Source: Caldilineae bacterium | GTDB lineage: Bacteria; Chloroflexota; Anaerolineae; DUEN01 | Direction: 5' to 3' | NCBI GenBank assembly: GCA_011176545.1 | Contig: DUEN01000004.1 | Location: 1-64,000 of the forward strand | DNA: 64,000 bases | Shown here: in pieces, positions 21,853 to 31,701 of the stretch | Position numbering within the stretch: position 1 is the first letter of the stretch | Layout of the letters: every line of letters starts with the position of its first letter | The notes under the pieces: model-generated | The model's database searches: none | What the model saw: only the letters and a program-made list of their open reading frames with translations | What the model was told of the DNA's origin: nothing | Translations under genes and position numbers: made by a program

Positions 21853-24399
21853 TCATGCCCAACGCACCAGTCGGACGTCGAATTTATCTGGCAGGGCCTG
21901 ATGCGTCGGCATCACCCGAACGCCATACGCGTAGTTGCCGCTGGTATGCGGGCGTAACAGGGCCCAATAGCGGTAGCGTCCCTCTCCCAGGGCCTCCTCC
22001 ATACTCATCGGCACAGCTTTCAGCTCCTCGAATGTGTCATCGCGCCGCGGCCCGTAGACCAGCTCCACGACGACCTCATCCGGTGAGAGCTCGCCCAGAT
22101 CGACCTCCGCGGTCACCTCGACGGCCTCACCCAGGGTCATCGCATAGTCCTGCGGGCCCTGCGCCGTCACAGAGACTTGCGGCCATAAGGTTGTCACCCG
22201 TTCTCGCCAGGCGGCCAACGCTTTCGCCAGGGCGAACCCGTCATCAGATAGCGCGTGCTCATGTGCTGCCGTGGGCAGGTACATCTCCTGGAGGTATTCT
22301 CGAAGCATGCGTCGCGTGTTGAAGCGTGGGGTCACGGATCGGATCGCCTCCTTCATCCGACGTACCCAGCCGCGCGGCACGCCGGCCTCGTCGCGCTCGT
22401 AGAAGAGCGGAATGACCTCGTGCTCCAGGACCGCGTACAACGCCAGGGCATCCGCCTCGTCCTGCGCCTGCGGATCCGAAAGCTCCCGGGTCTCGCCGAA
22501 GGCCCAGCCATTGGCGCCGTTATACCCCTCGGGCCACCAGCCGTCCAGCGTGGAGCAGTTGAGGAGGCCGTTGATGGCTGCCTTCTGCCCGCTAGTGCCG
22601 CTGGCTTCGTTGGGACGACGTGGGGTATTGAGCCATAGGTCCACGCCTTGAACCAGATGTCGGGCGATGTTCAGGTCGTAATCCTCCACGAAGATGATCC
22701 GGCCCAGGAAGTCCGCCTGCTGCGAGAGCTGATGGATCTGCTGGATGAGCTTCTTGCCTGGGTCGTCGGCCGGATGCGCCTTGCCCGCGAAGATGATCTG
22801 GACGGGCCGATTCGGGTTGTTGAGCAGACCGCGCAGCCGATCCAGGTCCCAGAAGATGAGCGTCGCCCGTTTGTAGGTGGCGAAGCGTCGGGCGAAGCCG
22901 ATCGTCAGAGCGTTGGGGTCGAGCAGTTCAGCGGCGGCGGCCACCTGGCTCATCGAGCTGCCATGACGCAGGCGCTGGCGCCGGACCCGGTCGCGGATGA
23001 AGTCGATCATCTCGTGCTTGAGCCGGACGTGCGTCATCCATAGCTCTTCGTCCGGGATCTCCAGGATCGCCTTCCATGTCTCGGGATCCTCCAGCCGGTC
23101 GCGCCAGTCGGGAGGCAGATATCGGTCGTACAAGGCGGCCATCTCCGGCGCCAACCACGACTCCACGTGAATGCCATTGGTGATAGCCCCGATGGGGACC
23201 TCTTCCACCGGCGTCCCCGGCCATAAGGACTGCCACATCCGCCGGGAGACCGCGCCATGTAGCTGGCTGACGCCGTTGCGTCGGCCCGACATGCGCAGGG
23301 CCAACACCGTCATGCTGAACTGCGGCCCCCAGGGATAATCATACCGCCCCAGGTTCAGGAAGGTCTCCCGGTCGATGCCGAGCTGCGGCCAGAAGTGGCC
23401 GAAGTATCGGTCCATCAGATCGAACCCGAACGCGTCGTGTCCCGCGGGGACGGGCGTATGCGTGGTGAAGACCGTGCTCGCCTTCACGGCCTCGCAGGCC
23501 GCGGCGAACGGCACCCCCTGAGCGATCAACTCGCGCACGCGCTCCAACACGAGGAAGGCGCTATGTCCCTCATTCATGTGCCATACCGTGGGGTGAAGCC
23601 CGAGGGCGCGCAGGGCGCGCACGCCACCGATGCCCAGCATGACCTCCTGGGAGATGCGCATCTCCTTGTCGCCGGCGTAGAGGCGGGCGAAGAGCTCCCG
23701 ATCGGCGGGGGCGTTCTGAGCGACGTCCGTGTCCAGCAGATAGAGCGAGACCCGCCCTACCTGGAAATGCCACACACGAGCGTAGATCGTACGCCCCGGG
23801 AGCTCGACGGAGATCATGATCTGTTGCCCGTTGGCGTCCAGGGCCGGGCGTGCAGGCACCTCCGAGAAGTTGATCTTCTCATAGCGAGCCTGCTGCCATC
23901 CCGAGGCGTCGATGAGCTGGCGGAAGTACCCCTGAGGATAAAGGAATCCCACCCCCACTAGGGGGATGCCCAGATCGCTGGCCGTCTTGCAGTGATCTCC
24001 AGAGAGGACACCCAGGCCGCCGGAGTAGATCGGCAGGGCCTCGTGCAGGCCGAACTCGGCGGAGAAGTAGGCGATGAGCTCGTCCTGAGAGTCTGGATGT
24101 TGCTGGGAGAACCAGGTTGAGGAGGGATGCATATACGCGTCGAGGTCGCCCATGACCTTATCATATAGGGCCAGGTAGTCGGGATCCGCGGCGGCCCAAT
24201 TCAGACGGTCCTGCATGACCTCGCGCAGCAGCTTGACAGGGTTGTGATCCACCTGCTCCCAAAGCTCGGGATCCAGGAGGCGATAAAGCGCCTGCGCCTT
24301 CGGGTGCCAGATCCACCAGAGGTTATACGCCAGCTCATTGAGCCGGCCGATCCGTTCCGGTACAGCGGGGAAAACCGAGATGCGTCCTAATAACTTCAA
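21853..24399 (-). CDS. glgP: Alpha-glucan family phosphorylase with N-terminal DUF3417
   Basis: NELAYNLWWIWHPKAQALYRLLDPELWEQVDHNPVKLL; IAYFSAEFGLHEALPIYSGGLGVLSGDHCKTASDLGIPLVGVGFLY; NTPRRPNEASGTSGQKAAINGLLNCSTLDGWWPE. Confidence 0.95.
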   Translation of the reverse strand: MKLLGRISVFPAVPERIGRLNELAYNLWWIWHPKAQALYRLLDPELWEQVDHNPVKLLREVMQDRLNWAAADPDYLALYDKVMGDLDAYMHPSSTWFSQQHPDSQDELIAYFSAEFGLHEALPIYSGGLGVLSGDHCKTASDLGIPLVGVGFLYPQGYFRQLIDASGWQQARYEKINFSEVPARPALDANGQQIMISVELPGRTIYARVWHFQVGRVSLYLLDTDVAQNAPADRELFARLYAGDKEMRISQEVMLGIGGVRALRALGLHPTVWHMNEGHSAFLVLERVRELIAQGVPFAAACEAVKASTVFTTHTPVPAGHDAFGFDLMDRYFGHFWPQLGIDRETFLNLGRYDYPWGPQFSMTVLALRMSGRRNGVSQLHGAVSRRMWQSLWPGTPVEEVPIGAITNGIHVESWLAPEMAALYDRYLPPDWRDRLEDPETWKAILEIPDEELWMTHVRLKHEMIDFIRDRVRRQRLRHGSSMSQVAAAAELLDPNALTIGFARRFATYKRATLIFWDLDRLRGLLNNPNRPVQIIFAGKAHPADDPGKKLIQQIHQLSQQADFLGRIIFVEDYDLNIARHLVQGVDLWLNTPRRPNEASGTSGQKAAINGLLNCSTLDGWWPEGYNGANGWAFGETRELSDPQAQDEADALALYAVLEHEVIPLFYERDEAGVPRGWVRRMKEAIRSVTPRFNTRRMLREYLQEMYLPTAAHEHALSDDGFALAKALAAWRERVTTLWPQVSVTAQGPQDYAMTLGEAVEVTAEVDLGELSPDEVVVELVYGPRRDDTFEELKAVPMSMEEALGEGRYRYWALLRPHTSGNYAYGVRVMPTHQALPDKFDVRLVRWA

Positions 24400-24435
24400 G
24401 TTCGTGATCCTCCATAGCCGCGCGGGCGGGAAGTA

Positions 24436-24557
24436 AAAGCGCGTCTGAGAATTCCTTTGTCGAGACGGCGGCGGTTAAACACGCGCCGCCTGGATGGCGC
24501 CGGAGCCAGGCACCGAGCTTTTAGCCGGTGCCTGGCTATAATTCAGACGCGCTCTAA
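24436..24557. repeat. MITE-like three-hairpin element, copy 2
   Basis: Terminal inverted repeats aaagcgcgtctgagaat / attcagacgcgctct; internal perfect 11-bp hairpin gccaggcaccg..cggtgcctggc; aligns along its length with 113-238. Confidence 0.75.
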
Positions 24558-24724
24558 AGCCCACGCGCGCGAGATGGGATACCCTGGAATAACGCGCGCT
24601 GGACGGCGCATGCTCGCACCCTGCGCCGTCCAGTCACAGGAGAGTATACCCCCAGAGGGGAGTTCGGTCAATTCATTAACAGAACGGTGATCCCCCATTA
24701 GCCGACTTAATCTCACTCTTTCCT

Positions 24725-24794
24725 ACCGCAGAGGCCTCGAGAGCGCAGAGGTTTAAATTTCCCCCGTCTCCGCGCTCTCTGCGTCTCCGCGGTG
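24725..24794. repeat. Long imperfect inverted repeat (accgcagag..ctctgcggt type)
   Basis: accgcagaggcctcgagagcgcagag versus tctccgcgctctctgcgtctccgcggt. Confidence 0.6.
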
Positions 24795-24838
24795 AGAAGT
24801 GGGCAATCACCGCATTAACACAAGAGTGATCGCTGGGG

Positions 24839-25420
24839 CTAACCTACTTTGAGGGTGATCTCCAGGCCGCTGCCGATGGGCACCGTGATGGTCTCCAGCG
24901 CGGGATCCTCCCTCACCCTCTTCACATAAGAGGCCACAGCTTCGGCGTGGGAGAGGATGTTGTCAGCGACCACGACGCTACCAGGCAGGAGCTTGGGGAG
25001 GACCAGATCCAGAAACAGGGGATACCTGGGTTTGTCGGCGTCGATGAAGACGAAGTCGAAGGGGCCGCTGAGTTGTGGGATAGTCTCCTCCGCGTCTCCC
25101 ACGACGATCTCCACGATATCGGCGAGGCCGGCGCGCTCCAGCGTCTCACGAGCGGCTGCCGCCCGCTCCGCGGAGATCTCACAGGTGATGACGCGGCCCC
25201 CATTAGGCCGCGTAGCATCGGCCAGCCAGAGCGTGGAATATCCGAAGGACGTGCCGATCTCCAGCAGCCGGGTCGCCCGGATAGCCTGGATCAGCACGTG
25301 GAGGAAACGGGCGGCATCCGGATGGAGCGCCCACATCCGTGGCTCCGTTATCTCACCCGCTCGCTCGCGACGGGCGCGAGCTTCCAATTCCGCGATCACT
25401 TCAGCGATTCTGGGCTCCAT
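24839..25420 (-). CDS. SAM-dependent O-methyltransferase
   Basis: LLEIGTSFGYSTLWLADATRPNGGRVITCEIS; FDFVFIDADKPRYPLFLDLVLPKLLPGSVVVADNIL. Confidence 0.92.
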   Translation of the reverse strand: MEPRIAEVIAELEARARRERAGEITEPRMWALHPDAARFLHVLIQAIRATRLLEIGTSFGYSTLWLADATRPNGGRVITCEISAERAAAARETLERAGLADIVEIVVGDAEETIPQLSGPFDFVFIDADKPRYPLFLDLVLPKLLPGSVVVADNILSHAEAVASYVKRVREDPALETITVPIGSGLEITLKVG

Positions 25421-25456
25421 GATTCGCCTTCACTCCTTCTCTCAGGATATAACGAC

Positions 25457-25846
25457 TCATTCTCCTTCGCGTGATCGGAAGGCGGTCGCGGTCTGTGGCT
25501 GTATCAGATACCAGATCATGAGGGCTCCGATCACCGTGCCAAGGGGGAAATTGAAGAGGCGTAGGATGGATAGCCCGATGGCGCCAATGCGTGCCCATTC
25601 GACCATGCGCCATAGCCCCCAGCCGATGACCAGATCCGCCACAGCCAGGGCGAAGAGCAACGCCGCCCCCAATATCATGATTACGCCAACGATGGGCACG
25701 GCGACACGAGCGTCCGGATCGCCGCTCGCGGCCACTCCCACGATCAAGGGGATCGTTAACATCACACACGATCCCAACAAAGTGAGCGCTCCCACGACGA
25801 AATGGTAGAGCGCGATCACCAGCACGCCATCGGGCCGTCTTCTCAT
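25457..25846 (-). CDS. Small integral membrane protein of unknown function
   Basis: About four predicted TM segments; 16 nt after the upstream gene's stop. Confidence 0.6.
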   Translation of the reverse strand: MRRRPDGVLVIALYHFVVGALTLLGSCVMLTIPLIVGVAASGDPDARVAVPIVGVIMILGAALLFALAVADLVIGWGLWRMVEWARIGAIGLSILRLFNFPLGTVIGALMIWYLIQPQTATAFRSREGE

Positions 25847-25862
25847 GATGAGCCTCCCTTGC

Positions 25863-26984
25863 TCACTGTACCTGAACGAACGTATCGTCCTGCACCTGGA
25901 AGATGAACACCCTGGGATCTCGCAGGTCGCCGTTTTCGTTATAACTGACGGGGCCGATCACGGTGTCGATCCGCGCCTCCCGCAGGGCCTGGGCGACCTT
26001 CAGGCCTTCGATGTCATCCGCCCGCCGCGCGCCCTCCGCCAGCACGGTCATGGCCACATAGCCGTTGATGGAGTATGTGTCCGGGTTCCGATATTCCACC
26101 GCCTGATAGGCCTTGATCCAATCCTCATCCACCGCCAGGGCCGGGCTGGGTGCAAACGCGCTTACATACATCCCCTCCGCGGTCCCGTCGGATTCGTCGA
26201 TGGTGGCCGACAGGAAGGCGCCATCGCTGGCCAGCATGGGCACGGTAATCCCCGCGCGCACCAGGGCCGCCCGCAGGTAGGGCGCCTCGATCTCATAGCC
26301 GGCGTAGAAGATCGCGTCAGGCTTCGCCTCCTGGATGCGCCTCACCTCATCCGCGTATTCGGATTGCCCCTCGGCGACCTGAAGCGTGAGCACAACCTCG
26401 GCCCCCAGGCGCTCAAGCTCGCTGATGATCAGATCACGCAGTCCGACGCCATACTCGGTGTCATTATGCACCACGGCCACGCGTCGCGCGCCCAAGGTCT
26501 CCACGAGGAAGGCTGCATCGATTCGGGCCTGCACGGCGTCGTTGGCGTTCACCCGGAAGAAATTACGATACCCGCGCTGCGTGAGCGAGAGCTCTGAGGC
26601 GGTCGGCGTGATGACCACGATGGGGAGGTCCTTATAGATCTCCATCGCCGCCAGTGTCTGGCCGCTGTTGTAATGCCCGATGACGCCGAGCACGCGCTCC
26701 CCGCGCTGCACGGCCTCACGCACCTGTTCGGCTACCACCACGGCGACCTCGGAGTCGGACTCGTCATCCAGGGCGATCACCTTGATCTGATACCCTAACA
26801 GCCCTCCTGATCGGTTGATCTCCTCGGCCGCGAGCCGTACCCCGCCCACTACCGTCTGCCCCCCGTTGGCCTGGAAGCCGGAAAGGGGCGCGGCCACATA
26901 AACGATGACCTCCCCCTTCGGGCCAGGCGCGCATCCGGATACCAACAAGCCGAGCAGCCCTAACCACAGCACGACCCATCGCAT
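25863..26984 (-). CDS. Periplasmic ligand-binding lipoprotein (branched-chain amino acid SBP type)
   Basis: Lipobox LLVSGCAPG; AAPLSGFQANGGQTVVGGVRLAAEEINRSGGLLGYQIKVIALDDESD. ORF opens at 27026, but the extra N-terminus matches a simple repeat, so MRWVVLW is preferred. Confidence 0.85.
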   Translation of the reverse strand: MRWVVLWLGLLGLLVSGCAPGPKGEVIVYVAAPLSGFQANGGQTVVGGVRLAAEEINRSGGLLGYQIKVIALDDESDSEVAVVVAEQVREAVQRGERVLGVIGHYNSGQTLAAMEIYKDLPIVVITPTASELSLTQRGYRNFFRVNANDAVQARIDAAFLVETLGARRVAVVHNDTEYGVGLRDLIISELERLGAEVVLTLQVAEGQSEYADEVRRIQEAKPDAIFYAGYEIEAPYLRAALVRAGITVPMLASDGAFLSATIDESDGTAEGMYVSAFAPSPALAVDEDWIKAYQAVEYRNPDTYSINGYVAMTVLAEGARRADDIEGLKVAQALREARIDTVIGPVSYNENGDLRDPRVFIFQVQDDTFVQVQ

Positions 26985-27022
26985 CCCCAATCTCCCCCTC
27001 CTAATCTCCAATCTCCCCTTCT

Positions 27023-27838
27023 TCATGGCGCCTCATATACCTCTTCAATCGCCTGCACGATGTCCTGCAACGCGGCGATCTGGTCCGCGATATCCTGCCG
27101 CAGCCGGCGCGCCCGATCGCTGTCCACGTCTCGTGCGCCGATCAACTGGATCTGAGAGTAGATCGTCCCCAACGCCGAGATGGTGGACTCGAGCTGATAG
27201 CGCGCCCGATCCATCGTATTATCCAACGCCTCCAGGCTGCGCCATTGGGCCTCCCGGCTGGCCAGCGCGGCCTCCAACTGAGTCCTCACATCGGGATCGT
27301 CCTCCCTGCGTAGCTGGGCACGCAGCCGGCGGATGTCCTCCGGCACCTTCTCTCGATCGCGGCGGATGATCGGGTCAGACTGGTACGCATCCAGCTTCTG
27401 AGCCAGCCGATAGAGGTTCTCCAGCCAATCCTCCAACTGCCGGATGGTATCCAGTAAATGATCCCGCAACACGCCGGCGCGCTGCTGCCGCACCAGCCGC
27501 TCCATGCGTTCGTGATAGCCCAAAGCCTGCTCGACCTGGGCGCGCAGCGACGGGTTGCGGATCCGCCGCGGGTTAAATCGCTGGCGGAACAGATCCGCCA
27601 CCACGCGGGCATTGACCTCCGGATCGGTCAGGCTCGTGTAGAAGATGAGGACCTCGGCGACGAGAGCCATCGCCCCCCATCCCCAGATCGGCCAGCCCGG
27701 GAACGGCTGAGGCAGAAAGGCCGTGAGCAGGATGGCGCCAGCGATGATCACCGCGCTCTCCCATCGGAAGAGCGCGTATTGTATCATTGCTTGACGCGCT
27801 TGTCGTTCGATCTGATCGCGTAACCGTTCGCGGCTCAT
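27023..27838 (-). CDS. Two-TM protein with long coiled-coil cytoplasmic region, unknown function
   Basis: Two hydrophobic segments (AVIIAGAILLTAFLP, WGWGAMALVAEVLIFYTSL) then heptad-rich helical sequence. Confidence 0.6.
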   Translation of the reverse strand: MSRERLRDQIERQARQAMIQYALFRWESAVIIAGAILLTAFLPQPFPGWPIWGWGAMALVAEVLIFYTSLTDPEVNARVVADLFRQRFNPRRIRNPSLRAQVEQALGYHERMERLVRQQRAGVLRDHLLDTIRQLEDWLENLYRLAQKLDAYQSDPIIRRDREKVPEDIRRLRAQLRREDDPDVRTQLEAALASREAQWRSLEALDNTMDRARYQLESTISALGTIYSQIQLIGARDVDSDRARRLRQDIADQIAALQDIVQAIEEVYEAP

Positions 27839-29577
27839 TAGAAGTAGCTGGATAGGATCTTATAGAGTTGGCGGATCGTCTCCAGGTCGCCCTGGCGTAC
27901 CTGTCCTCCCGACGCCTCCGCCAGTGCCTTCAGCACATCGTAATCGGCATCTTCTCCATAGGCGATGGCGAAGATCACCACTGGCGGCCCCTCCTCGTTG
28001 TCGGTCCGTATCTCACGGACTAGCACTTCCAGGTTCGTGTCAGAAGCGTTCTCCTTGCCATCGGTCATCACGACGATGGCGTTAATGCGCTCCGTGTCAT
28101 TCAGCCGCCGCAGGCGCACATAGGCGGCGCGCACAGCATCCAGCAGGGCAGTGTTGCCGCTCGCCTCCAACTGGTCGATACGCTGCATTAGGATTTCCCG
28201 ATTTTCCCCCAGCTCTGCCAATGGTTCAATGTGGGTGATCTGGCTGTTGAACTCGATCATCCCCACCCGCTCCAGATCGCCCTTGATCTGATCCAGGAAG
28301 ATGCGCAACGCCTGCTGGGCGGCCTCCAGCTTCTCCCCGGCCATGCTGCCCGATGTATCCACTACCAGGAAGACGTTGGTATGGCGCTTGGTGTACCACC
28401 ATACGTTGCGCACTACCTCGACCACCTGGGGACTGGGGATCTGAAGCGTGGTCTGCGGCTGGGCCGGATCGACGCCGTTCTTCGCGGTAAGGGGAGAATC
28501 CGGCCCAGTCAGCGGGATGCTCAGATCAGCCGGGCGATATCCGGCCGCCAGGATCGCCTGCTGTATTGGGCGAGATAGCAGGTACTCGCGGAAGGCTTGA
28601 AACGTCCGACGCTGATTGGCCGTCGGCTCCGGTCGTTCCAGGAGGGCCAGCGGATGGTCAGCCCACAGCGTCCCTTCCACAGGGTAGATAGCCACCAGCC
28701 GTTCGGAGGGATTCTCCCGATTGAACTGGACGACGAGCTGTTCCTGGATCACAAACGCGTCCAAATAGCGGCGACCCTCCGCTCGAGCGCGCTCTAGGAC
28801 CGCGAGCTCTCCCTCGCCATAATATCGCACCGTCCGCTCGATGGCCGCCACATACTCCAGCGTCGCCGGGGCCTGCGCGTCCTCGATCGTCAGATCGCGT
28901 ACCTTCCCCGCGGCGGCGTAGAATTCGGCCAGCGTCGCCAGCAGGCCGCTGGCGTGAGCGGTAGACGCGTGGTTCCACTTGAAGTTCGGGTCCTCCTGAG
29001 CCTTGCGCTGGATATCCTGCCATCCCACCGGGCGGTCCGGCCAACCCAGATCGCGAGCGACCGATTCCCACGCGGCGATGACGATGGGGCTGATCGCATA
29101 GCGGATCGTATCGGCGATCATGCGCGGCGCGATGATTCCCTCTTCCCCCACGCGGTCGGCGTACTCCCGATCGAGCTGGTCCAGCCAGAGGGAGGAGTCC
29201 GGGTTAAGCGCCTGGATCGAGGCCGGTGTATCCTGCTCGGACAGCGCCTGCGCCAGCGCCACCTCGACCATCTGCTCGGGGTCCATGACCTGGATCTGGA
29301 CGGACATTACTCGGCCGTCGGGGGTGCGCAGCTCCTGATCATTAAATTGCTCCGCCAGCTTACGAAGCAACGCCTCCTTCTCGGGCGAGACGGCCACCAC
29401 CAAGACGGCCGAGCGGGAGTCCGACGGGGTGACCTGGGAGGTGACGGACGGCTTTTTGGTGACGACCCATAGGGCGAAGATGAACACACAGCAGGCTAGC
29501 AAGATACTGGTAGTAGCCAGAGCGATCCCGATCAGCAGGCCCCGAGAGGAGCGAACCCTACGCATACGTGGGGACAT
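27838..29577 (-). CDS. Membrane-anchored solute-binding domain fused to von Willebrand factor A domain
   Basis: N-terminal TM LLIGIALATTSILLACCVFIFAL; SBP-like middle region; MIDAS NVFLVVDTSGSMAGEKLEAAQQALRIFLDQI. Confidence 0.85.
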   Translation of the reverse strand: MSPRMRRVRSSRGLLIGIALATTSILLACCVFIFALWVVTKKPSVTSQVTPSDSRSAVLVVAVSPEKEALLRKLAEQFNDQELRTPDGRVMSVQIQVMDPEQMVEVALAQALSEQDTPASIQALNPDSSLWLDQLDREYADRVGEEGIIAPRMIADTIRYAISPIVIAAWESVARDLGWPDRPVGWQDIQRKAQEDPNFKWNHASTAHASGLLATLAEFYAAAGKVRDLTIEDAQAPATLEYVAAIERTVRYYGEGELAVLERARAEGRRYLDAFVIQEQLVVQFNRENPSERLVAIYPVEGTLWADHPLALLERPEPTANQRRTFQAFREYLLSRPIQQAILAAGYRPADLSIPLTGPDSPLTAKNGVDPAQPQTTLQIPSPQVVEVVRNVWWYTKRHTNVFLVVDTSGSMAGEKLEAAQQALRIFLDQIKGDLERVGMIEFNSQITHIEPLAELGENREILMQRIDQLEASGNTALLDAVRAAYVRLRRLNDTERINAIVVMTDGKENASDTNLEVLVREIRTDNEEGPPVVIFAIAYGEDADYDVLKALAEASGGQVRQGDLETIRQLYKILSSYF

Positions 29578-29581
29578 GGCG

Positions 29582-30826
29582 CTACCTCTGCGCCACGTTC
29601 AGGTCGAACCAACGCAGGAGGGCCAGCAACACGTCCCGATCCGGCGAACGCATGGCCTCGGTGCGCGGCACCACGGGGCGCACGCCTCGATCCTGATAAC
29701 GCACGAACAGGCTGTCCCCCTCGGTGACGGACACCTCCGGGTTGGCCGGGCGGAGCCCGTATGCCACCGCCTGCCGCTGGATCTCGGGAGAGAGGAGGAA
29801 CCGCTCGAATTCCAGGGCCGCGTTCTTCTCCGGGGCGGTGGTCTCCGGCCCCATCCACACGGTGAACGGGAAGTCGAACCAAGTGACGTACTTGGGGTAA
29901 TAGATGCGCAGCGGCTCCGCCCAGCGCGTCTCGATGCCGATCATATTGGTCAGCAGATCGCTCTCCAGGAGTTGGCCCCCATCGCCTACGGAGTAGCCAA
30001 AGAGGGCGAAGTCCTCCGCTGTGTAGGCGCTGCCGCCGCTCACGTCGGTGACCGCGCTCATGAGCTCGCCCAGCCAGCGCTGGAACTCGGGATTCGTCAC
30101 GTCCGCCGTGGAGATGTCAGGACGGCCGTAGTACTCGCCAGCGGCGGCGATCATGGCCGCCAGCCCGCCCACGTTCTTGCGTGGGTTGGGGACGACGAGC
30201 TTGAAGAAGCCCCACTCAGGAGGGCCGCCCAGCTCCGGCCAGCCCCCCTTGGCGATCGCCGCGTCGTGAATGGTGTGCCAGTTGATCTCGCCGAAGCGAG
30301 CCTCCAGGACCCGCGCTCGGCTCTCGTAGATCCCCCAGGCGAACAGCGAGATGGCGATGGGGCGCGCCCGATACTCGCCGTCCGTGAGGAAGACGTCGCG
30401 CCCCAGCCGTTCCTTGTACGTGACATTGGCCAGCTCTACCAGATAGCGGGAGTCCGGGATCCAGACGGTGGGGAAACGCTCCAGGCGCTCGCGCTCCTCC
30501 ACGCTGAGTTCCTCCAGCGAGCGTTCCCCTAGCACGCCGAACTCGTCCCGGTCCCACTTGCCCAGCGCGGCCAGCCCATCCATGGCGATGATCTCTACTT
30601 GGATGGGCTCGCCCTCCAGCTTGTGTTCTTTATCGTTGAACTGCCGGGCCGCCGCCCGCACCCAGGGCTCCACGGGCAGCGCGGTGATGACCCGCACCTG
30701 AATGGGGCCGCGCGGCTTCACCGTGAGGGGCTCGGGCTGACGAAGCGCCCGCCAGGCGAGGGAGGCGCCGACGATGATCAGCGCCAGCAGCACGACGACG
30801 AAGAAGACGATCCGTGTTCGGTTCAT
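29582..30826 (-). CDS. Membrane-anchored extracellular solute-binding protein
   Basis: N-terminal TM IVFFVVVLLALIIVGASLAW; SBP-like sequence with FLLSPEIQRQAVAYGLRPANPEV. Confidence 0.8.
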   Translation of the reverse strand: MNRTRIVFFVVVLLALIIVGASLAWRALRQPEPLTVKPRGPIQVRVITALPVEPWVRAAARQFNDKEHKLEGEPIQVEIIAMDGLAALGKWDRDEFGVLGERSLEELSVEERERLERFPTVWIPDSRYLVELANVTYKERLGRDVFLTDGEYRARPIAISLFAWGIYESRARVLEARFGEINWHTIHDAAIAKGGWPELGGPPEWGFFKLVVPNPRKNVGGLAAMIAAAGEYYGRPDISTADVTNPEFQRWLGELMSAVTDVSGGSAYTAEDFALFGYSVGDGGQLLESDLLTNMIGIETRWAEPLRIYYPKYVTWFDFPFTVWMGPETTAPEKNAALEFERFLLSPEIQRQAVAYGLRPANPEVSVTEGDSLFVRYQDRGVRPVVPRTEAMRSPDRDVLLALLRWFDLNVAQR

Positions 30827-30856
30827 CCACGGCCCTTTCGCGACGACCCACGCCGA

Positions 30857-31534
30857 TTATAGAAGCCCAAGCCGCTTCTTACGCTCCGCGAGCTGCGCCT
30901 CCAGCTTGTGGCGCTCCAGCACCTCGTCCATCTGGGCATCCAGGCGCTGGGCATACATCTCAGACTGCGCCTGGGCCTTGTCCAGGCGGGCCCGGATACT
31001 CTCGGCCACACGGGCGATATCCGAATCGCCGATTCCCACCAAGTCATCCAGCGAGCGAATGGCCTGAACCGTGATCTCCTTCGACTTGGCCAAATCCAGG
31101 AGCGCCCGCAACTCTTCCCGCTCCTGCTTCACGGTCGTCAGGCGGGCCTCCAGCTTCAGCTTGGCGTCCAGCAGCTTCTGATATTCCGCCTCCTGGCGGG
31201 CCAGTTGCTCACGGTAATTCTCAAGCAGGCGTTGGGTGGAGTTGAGCTTGCTCTGGGCGGCCATGGCCAGCTCTTCGCGCCCTTCCTGTAGGAAAAGGTC
31301 GATGTTGCGGTCCAGCTCCGCCACCTTCTGCTCGTATTCCTCGGTCTTGCGCTTCAGCGTCTTCACCTGCCCACCGACGGTGGCCGCCGCGTCCTCCAGA
31401 TCCTCCAGGTGGTCCTCGATCTGACGGATGTACTGATCGACGACCGCCAGGGAGTTGGCCTTCAGCGCTCGATCGACCAGGGCGTGCAGATTCGCCCGGA
31501 TCAGGGTATCCACTTTTTCCAACAGAGAAGCCAT
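30857..31534 (-). CDS. PspA/IM30 family protein
   Basis: MASLLEKVDTLIRANLHALVDRALKANSLAVVDQYIRQIEDHLEDLEDAAATVGGQVKTLKRKTEEYEQKVAELDRN. Confidence 0.88.
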   Translation of the reverse strand: MASLLEKVDTLIRANLHALVDRALKANSLAVVDQYIRQIEDHLEDLEDAAATVGGQVKTLKRKTEEYEQKVAELDRNIDLFLQEGREELAMAAQSKLNSTQRLLENYREQLARQEAEYQKLLDAKLKLEARLTTVKQEREELRALLDLAKSKEITVQAIRSLDDLVGIGDSDIARVAESIRARLDKAQAQSEMYAQRLDAQMDEVLERHKLEAQLAERKKRLGLL

Positions 31535-31562
31535 GATCTCGTCCTCCTTAACAGAGTTTCCC

Positions 31563-31595
31563 AGGTGCCCGGCACTTTCAAAGTGCCGGGCACCT
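31563..31595. repeat. Perfect inverted repeat, 16-bp arms, in the leader of the PspA-like gene
   Basis: aggtgcccggcacttt c aaagtgccgggcacct. Confidence 0.85.
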
Positions 31596-31701
31596 AGCCG
31601 GTATCATCATCGCGCTGGGAGGACATGGAGACATGACCCCCAACAGACGCGAAGCTGACAGATCGGGACGTTCATGTTGGGAATAGACGGTGTCATCCGT
31701 C

